Of a stretch of DNA of 43,495 nucleotides, positions 1 through 8,538 are shown piece after piece (within the stretch, counting starts at the first letter, position 1; every line of letters begins with the position of its first letter). Location: NCBI RefSeq assembly GCF_003057615.1, contig NZ_QAFW01000019.1, positions 1 through 43,495 of the forward strand, read 5' to 3'. The position numbers were made by a program, and so were the translations under genes. This DNA comes from Metalysinibacillus jejuensis (GTDB lineage Bacteria > Bacillota > Bacilli > Bacillales_A > Planococcaceae). Under the pieces are notes generated by a model. The model was not told the origin of the DNA, made no database searches, and worked only from the letters and a program-made list of their open reading frames with translations.

Positions 1-242
1 CCTAAACGTTTTGAAAGTGTCGAATAGTCCACTGATTTTAAGCCGTGTGCGGGTGCAACATCCGCAGCGTGGCGCATACTTTTCCATTCAAATGTAGCAG
101 CACCAACCAAGTAGTCTAAAAGTGTCGTTACATTACATTTACGAGCCGTATCTTCAAACTGAAACTCAGCTAGAATCCCGTCCAGTTCTTCCTGTGAAAT
201 AAAGTTTTGAAGTAATGTGAAAATCGTGGTATTCTTAGCCAT
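1..242 (-). CDS. IS4-type transposase, N-terminal part (cut by window edge)
   Basis: Eighty codons of an open frame run off the left edge of the window. The visible protein begins MAKNTTIFTLLQNFI and contains FEDTARKCNVTTLLDYL and EWKSMRHAAD, which I recognise as the N-terminal, DNA-binding part of IS4-family transposases of Bacillales. The DDE catalytic domain would lie outside the window. The ATG at 242 is chosen because a perfect AGGAGG lies 8 nt upstream on the minus strand. Whether the copy is intact cannot be judged. It lies beside a second insertion sequence and a broken gene, so the left edge of the window is a site of repeated insertion. The assignment rests on recalled family sequence, not on a search. 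Confidence 0.75.
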   Translation of the reverse strand, partial: MAKNTTIFTLLQNFISQEELDGILAEFQFEDTARKCNVTTLLDYLVGAATFEWKSMRHAADVAPAHGLKSVDYSTLSKRL

Positions 243-396
243 GAGAGATTCCTCCTCGTAAATGTTGGTGTGGTAACTTACATTTTACATGGAATCTCTC
301 TTTTTTATTAGTTTTTTATAGGAAAATTTAGTTAATCAACAGACGTGTAAATATATAAAACAAACCATGGTAGAACTTTTTTAGGGGGAGTAAGCA
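243..396. other. intergenic; probable end of the IS4-type element
   Basis: No gene is visible. The stretch around 285-310 (CATGGAATCTCTC followed by a T-rich run) repeats the ATTCTCTC-like sequence of the transposase leader and may include the terminal inverted repeat of the element, but the partner end is outside the window, so the boundary is not defined. Confidence 0.3.
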
Positions 397-507
397 TTGG
401 CTAAAAGTCAGTTACTAAAAGATTTTGTGAAAAACGAAGGGAATTTAGAAACGATTTTACTTCGTTACATTGATAAACAAAATGAAATCTCTAATGTCGG
501 ATTTTAA
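397..507 (+). pseudogene. truncated AbiTii-like N-terminal fragment
   Basis: A 36-codon frame starts with TTG at 397 behind a strong AGGGGGAG ribosome site (383-390) and ends at TAA 505-507. Its first 23 residues (MAKSQLLKDFVKNEGNLETI then LLR) resemble the N-terminus of proteins with the AbiTii domain, a family linked to abortive phage infection, where a much longer protein follows. After LLR the sequence no longer resembles the family. I read it as the 5' end of a defence-type gene that has lost the rest by deletion or rearrangement. The stop lies before the ISL3 element at 514, so the insertion did not create the truncation. The family link is from memory of the motif and is tentative. Confidence 0.4.
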
Positions 508-513
508 CCATTT

Positions 514-2254
514 GTGTTTTGCAACAGAAAAGTGGCTCTTACGCACTTTTGGTGTTCAGAAAGCGTGGATATGTATAAAGAAATTAAATGTTATTTCAGA
601 AAAATATCAATGTCGAAAAAGGACTCTTTTTTCCAATAATGTAACGCTGGCTCGTCCATATAAACGACGCTTTTCCGTTTTTAATCGATTCACATGTCCT
701 TCGACGAAACCGTTTGTATAAGGATAGTCAAATGCATTTTTCACCGCTTTTAAATCCTGTCTTAAACGTGACGCATAGGCATAGAATGGTTGTGTTTGAG
801 CGAAAAGCTGTTCGGTTAGCCACGTCAAAAATCGTGAATAATCACGTGCTTCTACAGCTTTTCGAAAAGTTTGTACTTGCTCATAGATTTCTTTTAACAT
901 CGGATATTCAAGGAGTACATAGGCGAGCCATTGTGCTTGGTCCGTTGTCAGTTGCTCGGCCCATTTCCAAAGTAACGCACTCACTTGTGGTCGCTTCATT
1001 AAATCTCCCTGCTCGCTGTCTAGATTTAGTTTTCTTGCTTTACGAATCGATTCCACCGTCATACGTGTGGCACCATAAGTACCTGAAAAACCTTCTTTTA
1101 CAAGTTGCGCATGGATGTTTTTAACGGTCATACGTGTTGTCTCTAACTCGACAATGCGTGCATGAAATGGATGTGGTGTTTTTCTACGAGCTGCTTCTAA
1201 CCAAGCGTCGCCAGCAGTCACATATTTTTTTATGGTTCGAGAATCTAGCTGAAAATAGTGAGCTAATTGACGAATGGAATTCCCTGACTGATAGGCTTCT
1301 CTGACACGTACGATCAATCGTTTTTTCTGTTCTTTTCTTTCAATTGCACGTTGTTCAGCTTTAGAAAGTGGCAAGGTTGGTGATTCTTCGGTTGTGTTTT
1401 TGCGTTCGATTGAGGACGGAATAGCGGATAAAAGTAAATCGTCTAACCGCTTTTTACAATTTTTAATGAAATGCCAACGATCTGATATTTGGATAATCTT
1501 TGGATTTGCTTCATCAATGGCTTCTTTAAAGGCAAGTAAACCGTCTCGACTCACAATTTGAATATGAGGATGTTGTTTGAGCCAACGAGAAATAGTTTCT
1601 GGCTGCCGATCCGGTAACACAGCGACAATACGGCTCGTAACGAAATCGCAAACAATCGTTCCATAAGTATGTCCTGTTCGCCAAGCAAACTCATCGATTC
1701 CAATGACAGCCGAAATCGCTCGTGGTGTGACGTCTGTTCGATAAATAAGACGTAGTAGCGTATCATGGCTAACGGAAATACCAGCCGTCTTCGCTAATTT
1801 CGCTGCCACTACGCAACTTGTAGCGAAAGCGAAGTGCTGTAATAAATGAAGAACACGCAGCGTTTTCCTCGCATAAGGCGTAAGCCAAGAAAAGCGTTCT
1901 GTAAAAATTCGCTGAGAACAAGTTGGCACATGACAGCGCCATTTTGAAGCCGTCAAATGAATGTCAACAGAAAAATTAGCACAAGGAAGATCTTGAATAT
2001 GCCGTGTATACGTACTATGTTTTTTCGTTGTTTGACGACCACACTGCGGACAAGTAGCGGCTGATTTTGTACTAGCTAACGCAACCTTATAGCCGTTTGA
2101 TTGTTCTGTGATGGAAACGAGACGGACGAAGGAATCTGGGAATTGCCATGGGATAAGCATATAAATCAATCCTTTTTATATGATATACCCGTATAATATC
2201 GAGATGAACCTTGCACCAACTTTGCGTAAGAACCACTTTTATTTTGCAATAAAC
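514..2254 (-). mobile_element. ISL3-family insertion sequence, apparently complete
   Basis: The element carries one transposase gene on the minus strand. Its ends form long imperfect inverted repeats that align without gaps from 514 inward and from 2254 inward. Both ends contain TTGCAA, then AAAAGTGG, then TCTTACGCA, then TTGGTG. The core GG-(C/T)TCTTACGCA at 534 and 2234 is the usual ISL3-type tip. The match, however, continues about 20 nt further out, to bases flanked by the 7-bp direct repeat ACCATTT (507-513 and 2255-2261), which I take as the target duplication. ISL3 elements normally make 8-bp duplications, so the exact boundary (514-2254 or 534-2234) is uncertain by about 20 bp at each end. 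Confidence 0.8.
607..2160 (-). CDS. ISL3-family transposase
   Basis: The protein is about 517 residues. It has an N-terminal zinc ribbon (CPQCG near residue 40, then the pair in CHVPTC), a helix-turn-helix region, and a DDE transposase domain. Candidate acidic residues lie in IGIDEF, in VSRDG and in TNGFVEGHVNRLK near the C-terminus, the usual ISL3 arrangement. A second helix-turn-helix-like stretch (IRQLAHYFQLDSRTIKKY) is inserted between the second D and the E, as in many members. I chose the ATG at 2160 because AAGGA lies 9 nt upstream; an in-frame TTG at 2169 is an alternative. The frame is full length with no stop, so the copy may be active. Confidence 0.9.
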   Translation of the reverse strand: MLIPWQFPDSFVRLVSITEQSNGYKVALASTKSAATCPQCGRQTTKKHSTYTRHIQDLPCANFSVDIHLTASKWRCHVPTCSQRIFTERFSWLTPYARKTLRVLHLLQHFAFATSCVVAAKLAKTAGISVSHDTLLRLIYRTDVTPRAISAVIGIDEFAWRTGHTYGTIVCDFVTSRIVAVLPDRQPETISRWLKQHPHIQIVSRDGLLAFKEAIDEANPKIIQISDRWHFIKNCKKRLDDLLLSAIPSSIERKNTTEESPTLPLSKAEQRAIERKEQKKRLIVRVREAYQSGNSIRQLAHYFQLDSRTIKKYVTAGDAWLEAARRKTPHPFHARIVELETTRMTVKNIHAQLVKEGFSGTYGATRMTVESIRKARKLNLDSEQGDLMKRPQVSALLWKWAEQLTTDQAQWLAYVLLEYPMLKEIYEQVQTFRKAVEARDYSRFLTWLTEQLFAQTQPFYAYASRLRQDLKAVKNAFDYPYTNGFVEGHVNRLKTEKRRLYGRASVTLLEKRVLFRH

Positions 2255-2400
2255 ACCATTTTTCAAACAATACAATCCTTTCAGTGCAGTCTATTTAATT
2301 GTATCTACTAAACAATACACATGGAAAGAATACATGGCAATATGCTATTATTAAACACGTTGATATTTTTTAGTGCATATAATGGAAGGATGAAATAAAT

Positions 2401-3744
2401 ATGAATAACGAGCTACCAAAGACCGTGAGTCTATATACGTTAGGTTGTAAGGTAAACCATTACGAAACAGAGGCCATTTGGCAATTATTTGAGGCGGATG
2501 GCTATGAGCGTGTTGACTTTGAGCATCAATCAGATGTCTATGTCATTAATACATGTACGGTAACAAATACGGGGGATAAAAAATCACGTCAAGTCATTCG
2601 TCGTGCAATTCGCCAAAATCCTGATGCAGTAATTTGTGTAACGGGCTGTTACGCACAAACATCACCAGCAGAGATTATGGCAATCCCAGGTGTTGATATT
2701 GTTGTTGGTACACAAGACCGCACAAAAATGCTAGGTTTAATTGAAGAATACCGCAAAGAGCGTAAGCCAATTAATGCCGTGCGTAATATTATGAAAAACC
2801 GCGTCTATGAAGAATTAGACGTACCAGCGTTTACTGACCGTACGCGTGCATCACTTAAAATCCAAGAGGGATGCAATAACTTCTGTACGTTTTGTATTAT
2901 CCCTTGGGCGCGTGGTTTAATGCGCTCGCGTGATCCGCAAGAAGTAGTTAAGCAAGCACAGCAATTAGTTGATGCAGGCTATCTTGAAATCGTATTAACA
3001 GGTATTCACACAGGTGGTTATGGTGAAGATTTAAAAGACTATAATCTTGCGCAATTATTACGTGACTTAGAAGCAAATGTGAAGGGGCTTAAACGTCTGC
3101 GTATTTCTTCTATTGAAGCTTCACAGTTATCAGATGAAGTGATTGATGTGCTACGTGAATCAAAAATCGTTGTTAATCATTTACACATCCCAATTCAATC
3201 GGGTTCAGATACCGTATTAAAACGCATGCGTCGTAAATACACGATGGACTTCTTCTCTGACCGTATTACACGCTTAACAGAAGCACTACCAAATTTAGCG
3301 GTAACATCTGATGTGATTGTAGGTTTCCCAGGTGAAACAGAAGAAGAATTTATGGAAACGTATAACTTTATCCGCGACCATAAGTTTTCAGAGCTACATG
3401 TTTTCCCTTATTCAAAACGTACAGGTACGCCAGCAGCGCGTATGCCAGACCAAATTGATGAGGAAATTAAAAATGAACGTGTACATCGCCTAATCGCGTT
3501 AAATGACCAGTTAGCGAAGGAATATGCGAGCCGTTTTGAAGGCGAAGTTGTTGAGGTTATCCCTGAAGAGAAGTTTAAAGATAACGACGGTCAAGATTTA
3601 TACGTAGGCTATACCGATAATTATTTAAAAGTTGTATTTGAAGGCAATGAAGCGATGATTGGTGATATCGTAGCGGTAAAACTGACGAAATCAGGCTATC
3701 CTTATAATGAAGGTCAAGTATTACGTACAATTGAACAACATTAA
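2401..3744 (+). CDS. mtaB: tRNA ms2t6A37 methylthiotransferase MtaB
   Basis: MtaB converts N6-threonylcarbamoyladenosine at position 37 of ANN-decoding tRNAs to the 2-methylthio form. The 447-residue protein has the three parts of the family. An N-terminal methylthiotransferase domain carries auxiliary-cluster cysteines C16 (TLGCKVN), C52 (NTCTVTN) and C83 (TGCYAQ). A radical-SAM domain carries C158-x3-C162-x2-C165 (GCNNFCTFC). A TRAM domain occupies roughly the last 65 residues. Length matches the Bacillus enzyme. GGAAGG precedes the ATG. In Bacillus the gene follows rsmE; here rsmE is not seen and insertion sequences lie directly upstream. An extended -10-like TGCATATAAT at 2374-2383 may be the promoter. 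Confidence 0.95.
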   Translation: MNNELPKTVSLYTLGCKVNHYETEAIWQLFEADGYERVDFEHQSDVYVINTCTVTNTGDKKSRQVIRRAIRQNPDAVICVTGCYAQTSPAEIMAIPGVDIVVGTQDRTKMLGLIEEYRKERKPINAVRNIMKNRVYEELDVPAFTDRTRASLKIQEGCNNFCTFCIIPWARGLMRSRDPQEVVKQAQQLVDAGYLEIVLTGIHTGGYGEDLKDYNLAQLLRDLEANVKGLKRLRISSIEASQLSDEVIDVLRESKIVVNHLHIPIQSGSDTVLKRMRRKYTMDFFSDRITRLTEALPNLAVTSDVIVGFPGETEEEFMETYNFIRDHKFSELHVFPYSKRTGTPAARMPDQIDEEIKNERVHRLIALNDQLAKEYASRFEGEVVEVIPEEKFKDNDGQDLYVGYTDNYLKVVFEGNEAMIGDIVAVKLTKSGYPYNEGQVLRTIEQH

Positions 3745-3749
3745 GTGTT

Positions 3750-3782
3750 AGAGGTGCTACACTATGGTAGTACCTCTTTTTT
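3750..3782 (+). terminator. intrinsic terminator after mtaB
   Basis: AGAGGTGCTAC and GTAGTACCTCT form a stem around a short loop, followed by a run of T. It closes the mtaB transcript. Confidence 0.85.
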
Positions 3783-3877
3783 GAGTCCATAGCCCTATAA
3801 TTAGCAAGAACGTATGTTTAAAAAATAAGGCATAGGGAATAGAATAGAAAAACGTAAGATAGAGGGGGCTCCTCGTA

Positions 3878-4360
3878 ATGGACAAGGAGTTATGCGAAGT
3901 TAAAATACCGAATGATGTAGTAGGTAATATTAAACAGTTTCGAAATTATGATGAAGTACGCATTAAAAAATATGTGTTACGCGATGGTTATCTTTCTTTA
4001 TATATGACACAAGCCGACAAAGCGCTCGCGCTACAAGAATTTAAAGAACTATTTAGCACATTTTATGAAGTCGTACAGGCGCAAGCATTGCCTGAAGCAC
4101 AAGCGTATTGTAATTTTATTGTAAGTGAAGATTTACGCGTCTTTACGTTTTATATGAAAGATCAAGCGTATTACCGCGATCTTTTAACCGCGGTAATTGA
4201 ACCGGCTTTATTAATGGAAGCGTTTTATTATCAACTTTATGAAGGAAATGAAGCACCGCAAGTTACGACTCGCTATGTGTCGTCTGACGGCGCTATCATA
4301 TATGCAGAAAAAACGTATGACCATATCGAAGAACCTTCACGCAATCAGACAGATGTATGA
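3878..4360 (+). CDS. uncharacterised 160-residue protein
   Basis: I do not recognise a family. The 160-residue product is soluble by inspection, with no signal peptide or membrane segment. It is rich in aromatic and acidic residues, with a Tyr/Phe-rich middle ([16 protein letters not shown]) and an acidic, Tyr-rich C-terminus. The ATG at 3878 follows AGGGGG with a 9-nt gap. It sits between a terminator and deoC (49 nt upstream of the deoC start), with no terminator before deoC, so the two may be cotranscribed. Codon use looks like that of its neighbours. No function can be inferred. Confidence 0.8.
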   Translation: MDKELCEVKIPNDVVGNIKQFRNYDEVRIKKYVLRDGYLSLYMTQADKALALQEFKELFSTFYEVVQAQALPEAQAYCNFIVSEDLRVFTFYMKDQAYYRDLLTAVIEPALLMEAFYYQLYEGNEAPQVTTRYVSSDGAIIYAEKTYDHIEEPSRNQTDV

Positions 4361-4409
4361 TATAGTAAAGAGGTACGTACAACTAAAAGGTGGATTAAGG
4401 AGTTTACTT

Positions 4410-5078
4410 ATGACAACAAATTATGCTCAATATATTGATCACACATTATTAAAAGCAGACGCTACGCGTGAGCAAGTAGCGAAAGTTTGCGAAGAAGCCA
4501 AACAGTACAATTTTGCATCGGTATGTGTCAACCCAACATGGGTTCATTACTGTGCGGAGGCGTTAAAAGGTACAGACGTGGCCGTATGTACAGTAATCGG
4601 TTTTCCGTTAGGCACAACAACTTCAGCGGTCAAAGCATTTGAAACAAAAGACGCTATAGCAAACGGCGCAACAGAAATCGATATGGTGATTAATATCGGT
4701 GCGTTAAAAGACGGCAATGATGTGCAAGTTGAAGCGGATATTAAAGCGGTAGTTGAAGCTGCAAATGGTACGTTAGTAAAAGTAATTATTGAAACATGCT
4801 TATTAACTGACGAAGAAAAGGTGCGCGCTTGTCAATTAAGCAAAAAAGCAGGCGCAACTTTCGTTAAAACATCTACTGGATTTTCAACAGGAGGTGCGAC
4901 AGCTGAAGACGTAGCTTTAATGCGTAAAACAGTGGGCGATGCGCTCGGTGTTAAAGCTTCAGGTGGTGTGCGTAGCAAAGCCGACTTACAAGCAATGGTA
5001 GCCGCTGGTGCGACACGCATTGGCGCAAGCTCAGGTGTTGCGATTATGAATGATAAAACGTCAAAAGAAAATTATTAA
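4410..5078 (+). CDS. deoC: deoxyribose-phosphate aldolase
   Basis: DeoC cleaves 2-deoxyribose 5-phosphate to glyceraldehyde 3-phosphate and acetaldehyde in deoxynucleoside catabolism. The 222-residue product is the normal length. Class I aldolase residues are visible: Schiff-base K153 in VKTSTGF, K182 in GVKASGG, and D91 in [10 protein letters not shown] chose the ATG at 4410, preceded by AAGGAG with 8-10 nt spacing; the frame is open further upstream, but that stretch overlaps the previous gene and lacks homology. The usual partners deoR, nupC and pdp are not adjacent, so deoC stands alone here. Confidence 0.95.
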   Translation: MTTNYAQYIDHTLLKADATREQVAKVCEEAKQYNFASVCVNPTWVHYCAEALKGTDVAVCTVIGFPLGTTTSAVKAFETKDAIANGATEIDMVINIGALKDGNDVQVEADIKAVVEAANGTLVKVIIETCLLTDEEKVRACQLSKKAGATFVKTSTGFSTGGATAEDVALMRKTVGDALGVKASGGVRSKADLQAMVAAGATRIGASSGVAIMNDKTSKENY

Positions 5079-5081
5079 TTG

Positions 5082-5110
5082 TTGACCAAAAAGATGGAGT
5101 ACGGTATAAT
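5082..5110 (+). promoter_or_regulatory. SigA-type promoter of rpsU
   Basis: TTGACC at 5082-5087 and a perfect TATAAT at 5105-5110 are separated by 17 bp. The start codon of rpsU lies 70 nt downstream. This is one of the clearest promoters in the window, as expected for a ribosomal protein gene. Confidence 0.85.
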
Positions 5111-5179
5111 TTTCTAGTACACAACGTACATGAATTTGTATGTCTGTGTTGATGTGTGTTCGGAGGGAGGGAAAGAGAG

Positions 5180-5353
5180 ATGTCAAAAACTGTAGTTCGC
5201 AAAAACGAATCGCTTGAAGATGCTCTTCGCCGCTTCAAACGTACTGTATCAAAAAGTGGTACAATTCAGGAAGTTAGAAAGCGCGAGTTTTACGAAAAGC
5301 CAAGTATTAAACGTAAAAAGAAATCAGAAGCTGCACGTAAACGTAAGTGGTAA
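5180..5353 (+). CDS. rpsU: 30S ribosomal protein S21
   Basis: The 57-residue, strongly basic protein ([19 protein letters not shown] at the start, RKRKW at the end) is S21, a small-subunit protein involved in translation initiation. Length and sequence are typical of Bacillales. The ATG at 5180 is preceded by GGAGGGAGG. In Bacillus yqeY follows directly; here rpsU is followed by a strong terminator and no yqeY is present. Confidence 0.97.
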   Translation: MSKTVVRKNESLEDALRRFKRTVSKSGTIQEVRKREFYEKPSIKRKKKSEAARKRKW

Positions 5354-5422
5354 TTTAGTTCTTTACTCAATCCCGCACGTTATTCAACACGCAATTTGAT
5401 TTTACTGAACAGACAATTGATA

Positions 5423-5457
5423 TGCCTAGTACGAATTTATTCGTACTAGGCATTTTT
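5423..5457 (+). terminator. strong intrinsic terminator after rpsU
   Basis: A perfect 13-bp stem (TGCCTAGTACGAA with TTCGTACTAGGCA) closes a TTTA loop and is followed by TTTTT. It separates rpsU from nfeD. Confidence 0.93.
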
Positions 5458-5605
5458 CGTATCGTTACATTTGCGTATGCGCCGCTATATCGTATGACGT
5501 ATGTTAGCGGAAGTGCTAAAATCGACGCAACTTTTAATTTTTTGAAACTTTTTAATTTTTCTCACGTAGAATAAGTAAAGGCTTACAAGGAAGGAGGTTG
5601 TTAGT

Positions 5606-6940
5606 GTGAAGGTGAAACATTTTGCGAGGTTATTGTGCGCATTCATCCTCAGCACTGTGTTATGGATTCCAGCGCTTACAACAGCAAGTGCGGCAACTTA
5701 CACCGCTAATGCTGTATATCATATTCCCATTCATGAAGAGGTTGAAAAAGGCTTATACGCTTTTTTACAACGTGCTTTTAAAGAAGCTAAAGAAAACCAA
5801 GCGGATGCTATTGTGCTAGATATTAATACGCCAGGTGGTTTTACGTCTGCTGCCGGGCAAATTGCGATGTTGATGCAAGAAACAGATATTCGTACCATTG
5901 CTTACATTAATAAAGATGCGCTATCTGCTGGGGCTTTTTTAGCGCTGTATGCCGATGAAATTTATATGGCACCAGGCGCGACGATGGGCGCAGCGGCGGT
6001 CATCGATCAAGCAGGCAACGCGGCGGATAAAAAAGCACAAAGCGCATGGTTAAAGCAGATGAAAGCGGCAGCAGAGTCATCAGGGCGTAACCCTAAGTAT
6101 GCGATGGCAATGGCTGACGACACGATTGATGTTTCGGAGTACGGTGCACCTAAAGGAAAGTTGTTAACACTTTCGCCATCAGAGGCGCAAGAAATTAACT
6201 ATTCGCAAGGTACGATGGCAACATTAGGCGATGTGTTAAAAGCAACTAAGCTTGACGGACGTGACGTGGTAGAAGTGACACCAACCTTTTTTGAAAATGT
6301 AGCACGCTTTATTACTAACCCTATTATTGTTCCTATTTTATTATCGATTGCGAGTTTAGGTCTTGTGCTTGAACTGTATTCGCCTGGTTTTGGCATTCCT
6401 GGTACGATGGGGCTTTCGGCGCTAGGGCTGTTTTTCTTCGGTCACCTTGTCGCTGGCTTTGCGGGCTATGAGTCGTTACTATTATTAGTATTAGGGATTG
6501 CGCTAATCGGTGCAGAATTTTTTATACCTGGTGGCATTATTGGTATGATAGGTACAGTGATGGTCATTGCGAGTTTATTGACAGCAGGTGCAGACGTTAC
6601 CCATATGATGTTGTCCATTGTCATTGCAGGATTTGTCGCAATTATAGGGATGGTGGTTATTATGAAAGTGTTTGGTAAAAAGTTATCGATGTTAAATCGT
6701 CTCGTATTAAAAGATGCAACCACAACTGAAGACGGCTACGTGTCAAATGTTAATCGCATTGATTTGATTGGGCGCGTAGGGATAACGGCAACACCACTTC
6801 GTCCTGCAGGTGTGATTACTATTCAAGATGAGCGCTTAGATGTCGTAAGTGAAGGTGCTTATATTGAAGCAGACGAACGTGTAGAAGTAATTAAAGTAGA
6901 AGGTTCACGCATTGTCGTGAGAAAAACTAAGGAGGCATAA
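5606..6940 (+). CDS. NfeD-family membrane serine protease (YqeZ-like)
   Basis: The 444-residue protein has a signal peptide (residues about 1-30, ending TTASA), then a ClpP-like protease domain. The probable nucleophile is S107 in ALSAGAF, and a helper sequence GATMGAAAVI follows. Four or five membrane segments lie between about residues 230 and 355, and the C-terminus is a small beta-rich NfeD domain. The family is encoded next to flotillin or stomatin genes and is thought to process or support those membrane scaffolds. The GTG start is chosen because AAGGAGG ends 8 nt upstream. It is followed by floA after 3 nt and matches the length of Bacillus YqeZ. Confidence 0.9.
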   Translation: MKVKHFARLLCAFILSTVLWIPALTTASAATYTANAVYHIPIHEEVEKGLYAFLQRAFKEAKENQADAIVLDINTPGGFTSAAGQIAMLMQETDIRTIAYINKDALSAGAFLALYADEIYMAPGATMGAAAVIDQAGNAADKKAQSAWLKQMKAAAESSGRNPKYAMAMADDTIDVSEYGAPKGKLLTLSPSEAQEINYSQGTMATLGDVLKATKLDGRDVVEVTPTFFENVARFITNPIIVPILLSIASLGLVLELYSPGFGIPGTMGLSALGLFFFGHLVAGFAGYESLLLLVLGIALIGAEFFIPGGIIGMIGTVMVIASLLTAGADVTHMMLSIVIAGFVAIIGMVVIMKVFGKKLSMLNRLVLKDATTTEDGYVSNVNRIDLIGRVGITATPLRPAGVITIQDERLDVVSEGAYIEADERVEVIKVEGSRIVVRKTKEA

Positions 6941-6943
6941 CGA

Positions 6944-7936
6944 ATGGATTTATCAACAATTAGTTTAGGTATCGGTATCGTAGTAATTTTAATTGTACTT
7001 GCGGTATTCTTTACATTCGTACCTGTCGCGCTATGGATTTCGGCATTAGCAGCAGGCGTTAAAGTAAGTATTTTCACATTAATTGGTATGCGCTTACGTC
7101 GTGTAATTCCGTCGCGTATCGTAAACCCGTTAATTAAGGCACATAAAGCAGGTTTACCTGTAACGATTAATCAGTTAGAGAGTCACTACTTAGCAGGTGG
7201 TAATGTTGACCGCGTAGTCAATGCGTTAATTGCAGCGCACCGTGCTAATATTGAATTAACATTTGAACGCTGTGCAGCTATCGACTTAGCAGGTCGTGAT
7301 GTACTAGAAGCGGTACAAATGTCAGTAAACCCTAAAGTAATCGAAACACCATTTATCGCAGGTGTTGCGATGAACGGTATCGAAGTAAAAGCAAAAGCAC
7401 GTATTACAGTGCGCGCTAACATCGAGCGTCTTGTTGGTGGTGCGGGTGAAGAAACAATCGTTGCCCGTGTTGGTGAAGGTATCGTATCAACCATTGGTTC
7501 TTCAGTAAGCCACACACAAGTATTAGAAAACCCAGATATGATTTCGCAAACCGTACTCGCAAAAGGTTTAGACTCAGGTACAGCTTTCGAGATTCTATCT
7601 ATTGACATTGCAGACGTTGATATCGGCAAAAACATCGGTGCTGAGCTACAAATTGAGCAAGCGCAGGCTGACAAAAACATTGCACAAGCGAAAGCTGAAG
7701 AGCGTCGTGCAATGGCGGTAGCAAAAGAGCAAGAGATGATCGCTAAAGTACAAGAAATGAAAGCAAAAGTAGTTGAGGCAGAAGCAGAAGTACCATTTGC
7801 GATGTCTGAAGCATTACGTAAAGGTAATTTAGGCGTAATGGACTTTATTAACTATAATAATATTCAAGCAGATACATCAATGCGTGAGTCAATCGCTAAA
7901 GGTGCAAAGCTTGATAAGCATGACGACCAAGAGTAA
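6944..7936 (+). CDS. floA: flotillin-like scaffold protein FloA
   Basis: FloA builds functional membrane microdomains. The 330-residue protein has an N-terminal membrane-associated hydrophobic stretch (about residues 7-45), a PHB/SPFH-like domain and an Ala/Glu/Lys-rich coiled coil (about 235-290, with repeated AKAEE-type segments). Length matches Bacillus FloA (331). The start follows AAGGAGG closely and lies 3 nt after nfeD, so translation is coupled. The paired NfeD protease and the downstream proline-rich membrane protein are probably partners. Confidence 0.95.
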   Translation: MDLSTISLGIGIVVILIVLAVFFTFVPVALWISALAAGVKVSIFTLIGMRLRRVIPSRIVNPLIKAHKAGLPVTINQLESHYLAGGNVDRVVNALIAAHRANIELTFERCAAIDLAGRDVLEAVQMSVNPKVIETPFIAGVAMNGIEVKAKARITVRANIERLVGGAGEETIVARVGEGIVSTIGSSVSHTQVLENPDMISQTVLAKGLDSGTAFEILSIDIADVDIGKNIGAELQIEQAQADKNIAQAKAEERRAMAVAKEQEMIAKVQEMKAKVVEAEAEVPFAMSEALRKGNLGVMDFINYNNIQADTSMRESIAKGAKLDKHDDQE

Positions 7937-7954
7937 TCAAAGGAGTGACACCGC

Positions 7955-8425
7955 ATGGAACCGTTAGTTTTCTTAATTATCGCTGCGGTTGTCAGTGCGA
8001 TTATTGATAAGTCTAAGAAAAAAGAGCAACAATCGCCAAAACCAACCCCAGTGCAAAAGGTAGAGCCTACAGCACCACCTGTGAAACAAGAGCGTCCGGT
8101 TGCGATGCCTAAACCTTTATTTCCTACAGAAAAGCGCCCGACATTTGAAGAATTTGCGCGTGAGATTTTAGGAGAGCTAGAGCCAAAAGCACCGGCAGAG
8201 CCTAAGCCAGCGCCAATACTTGAGCCGCAGCCGGAGCCCGTTATGGAATCTGTTACGCGGGTTAGGGAGTCAATGCAGGAGCGCATGGAAAAATCATCGG
8301 TAGTAGATACTACGGTAAAGCCTATCGAAGTCGTGCGTAAATCGCCTAAACATCAAGATTTAATACAGGCAGTGATTATGTCTGAGGTACTTGGCCAGCC
8401 AAAATCACGCAAAAATCGTCGTTAA
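7955..8425 (+). CDS. proline-rich single-pass membrane protein of the floA operon
   Basis: No known family is recognised. The 156-residue protein has one N-terminal membrane segment (LVFLIIAAVVSAIID), a basic stop-transfer patch (KSKKK), and a long Pro/Glu/Lys/Ala-rich linker interrupted by TFEEFAREILGEL. The C-terminal basic region (SPKHQDLIQAVIMSEVLGQ) looks helical. AAGGAG precedes the ATG, and the gene lies 18 nt after floA and before a terminator, so it belongs to the nfeD-floA operon. It occupies the place of yqfB in Bacillus but shows no clear similarity. A cytoplasmic adaptor to the flotillin scaffold is a reasonable guess, no more. Confidence 0.85.
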   Translation: MEPLVFLIIAAVVSAIIDKSKKKEQQSPKPTPVQKVEPTAPPVKQERPVAMPKPLFPTEKRPTFEEFAREILGELEPKAPAEPKPAPILEPQPEPVMESVTRVRESMQERMEKSSVVDTTVKPIEVVRKSPKHQDLIQAVIMSEVLGQPKSRKNRR

Positions 8426-8432
8426 TTATAGT

Positions 8433-8470
8433 CAGCAACACGAAAACTCGTGTTTGCTGGCTGTTTTTTT
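8433..8470 (+). terminator. terminator of the nfeD-floA operon
   Basis: CAGCAACACGA and TCGTGTTTGCTG pair with one bulge, followed by TTTTTTT at 8464-8470. Confidence 0.9.
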
Positions 8471-8538
8471 ATGGATGGACATATACTGACCGCTAACCTT
8501 GTTATACTAAAAATATATATAAATGGTAGGTGATGACG

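Noticed and set aside
470-721. 83-codon plus-strand frame
   Set aside because: It crosses the left end of the ISL3 element and is antisense to the transposase end.
7186-7680. 164-codon frame antisense to floA
   Set aside because: Shadow of a strongly coding gene on the other strand; no ribosome site.
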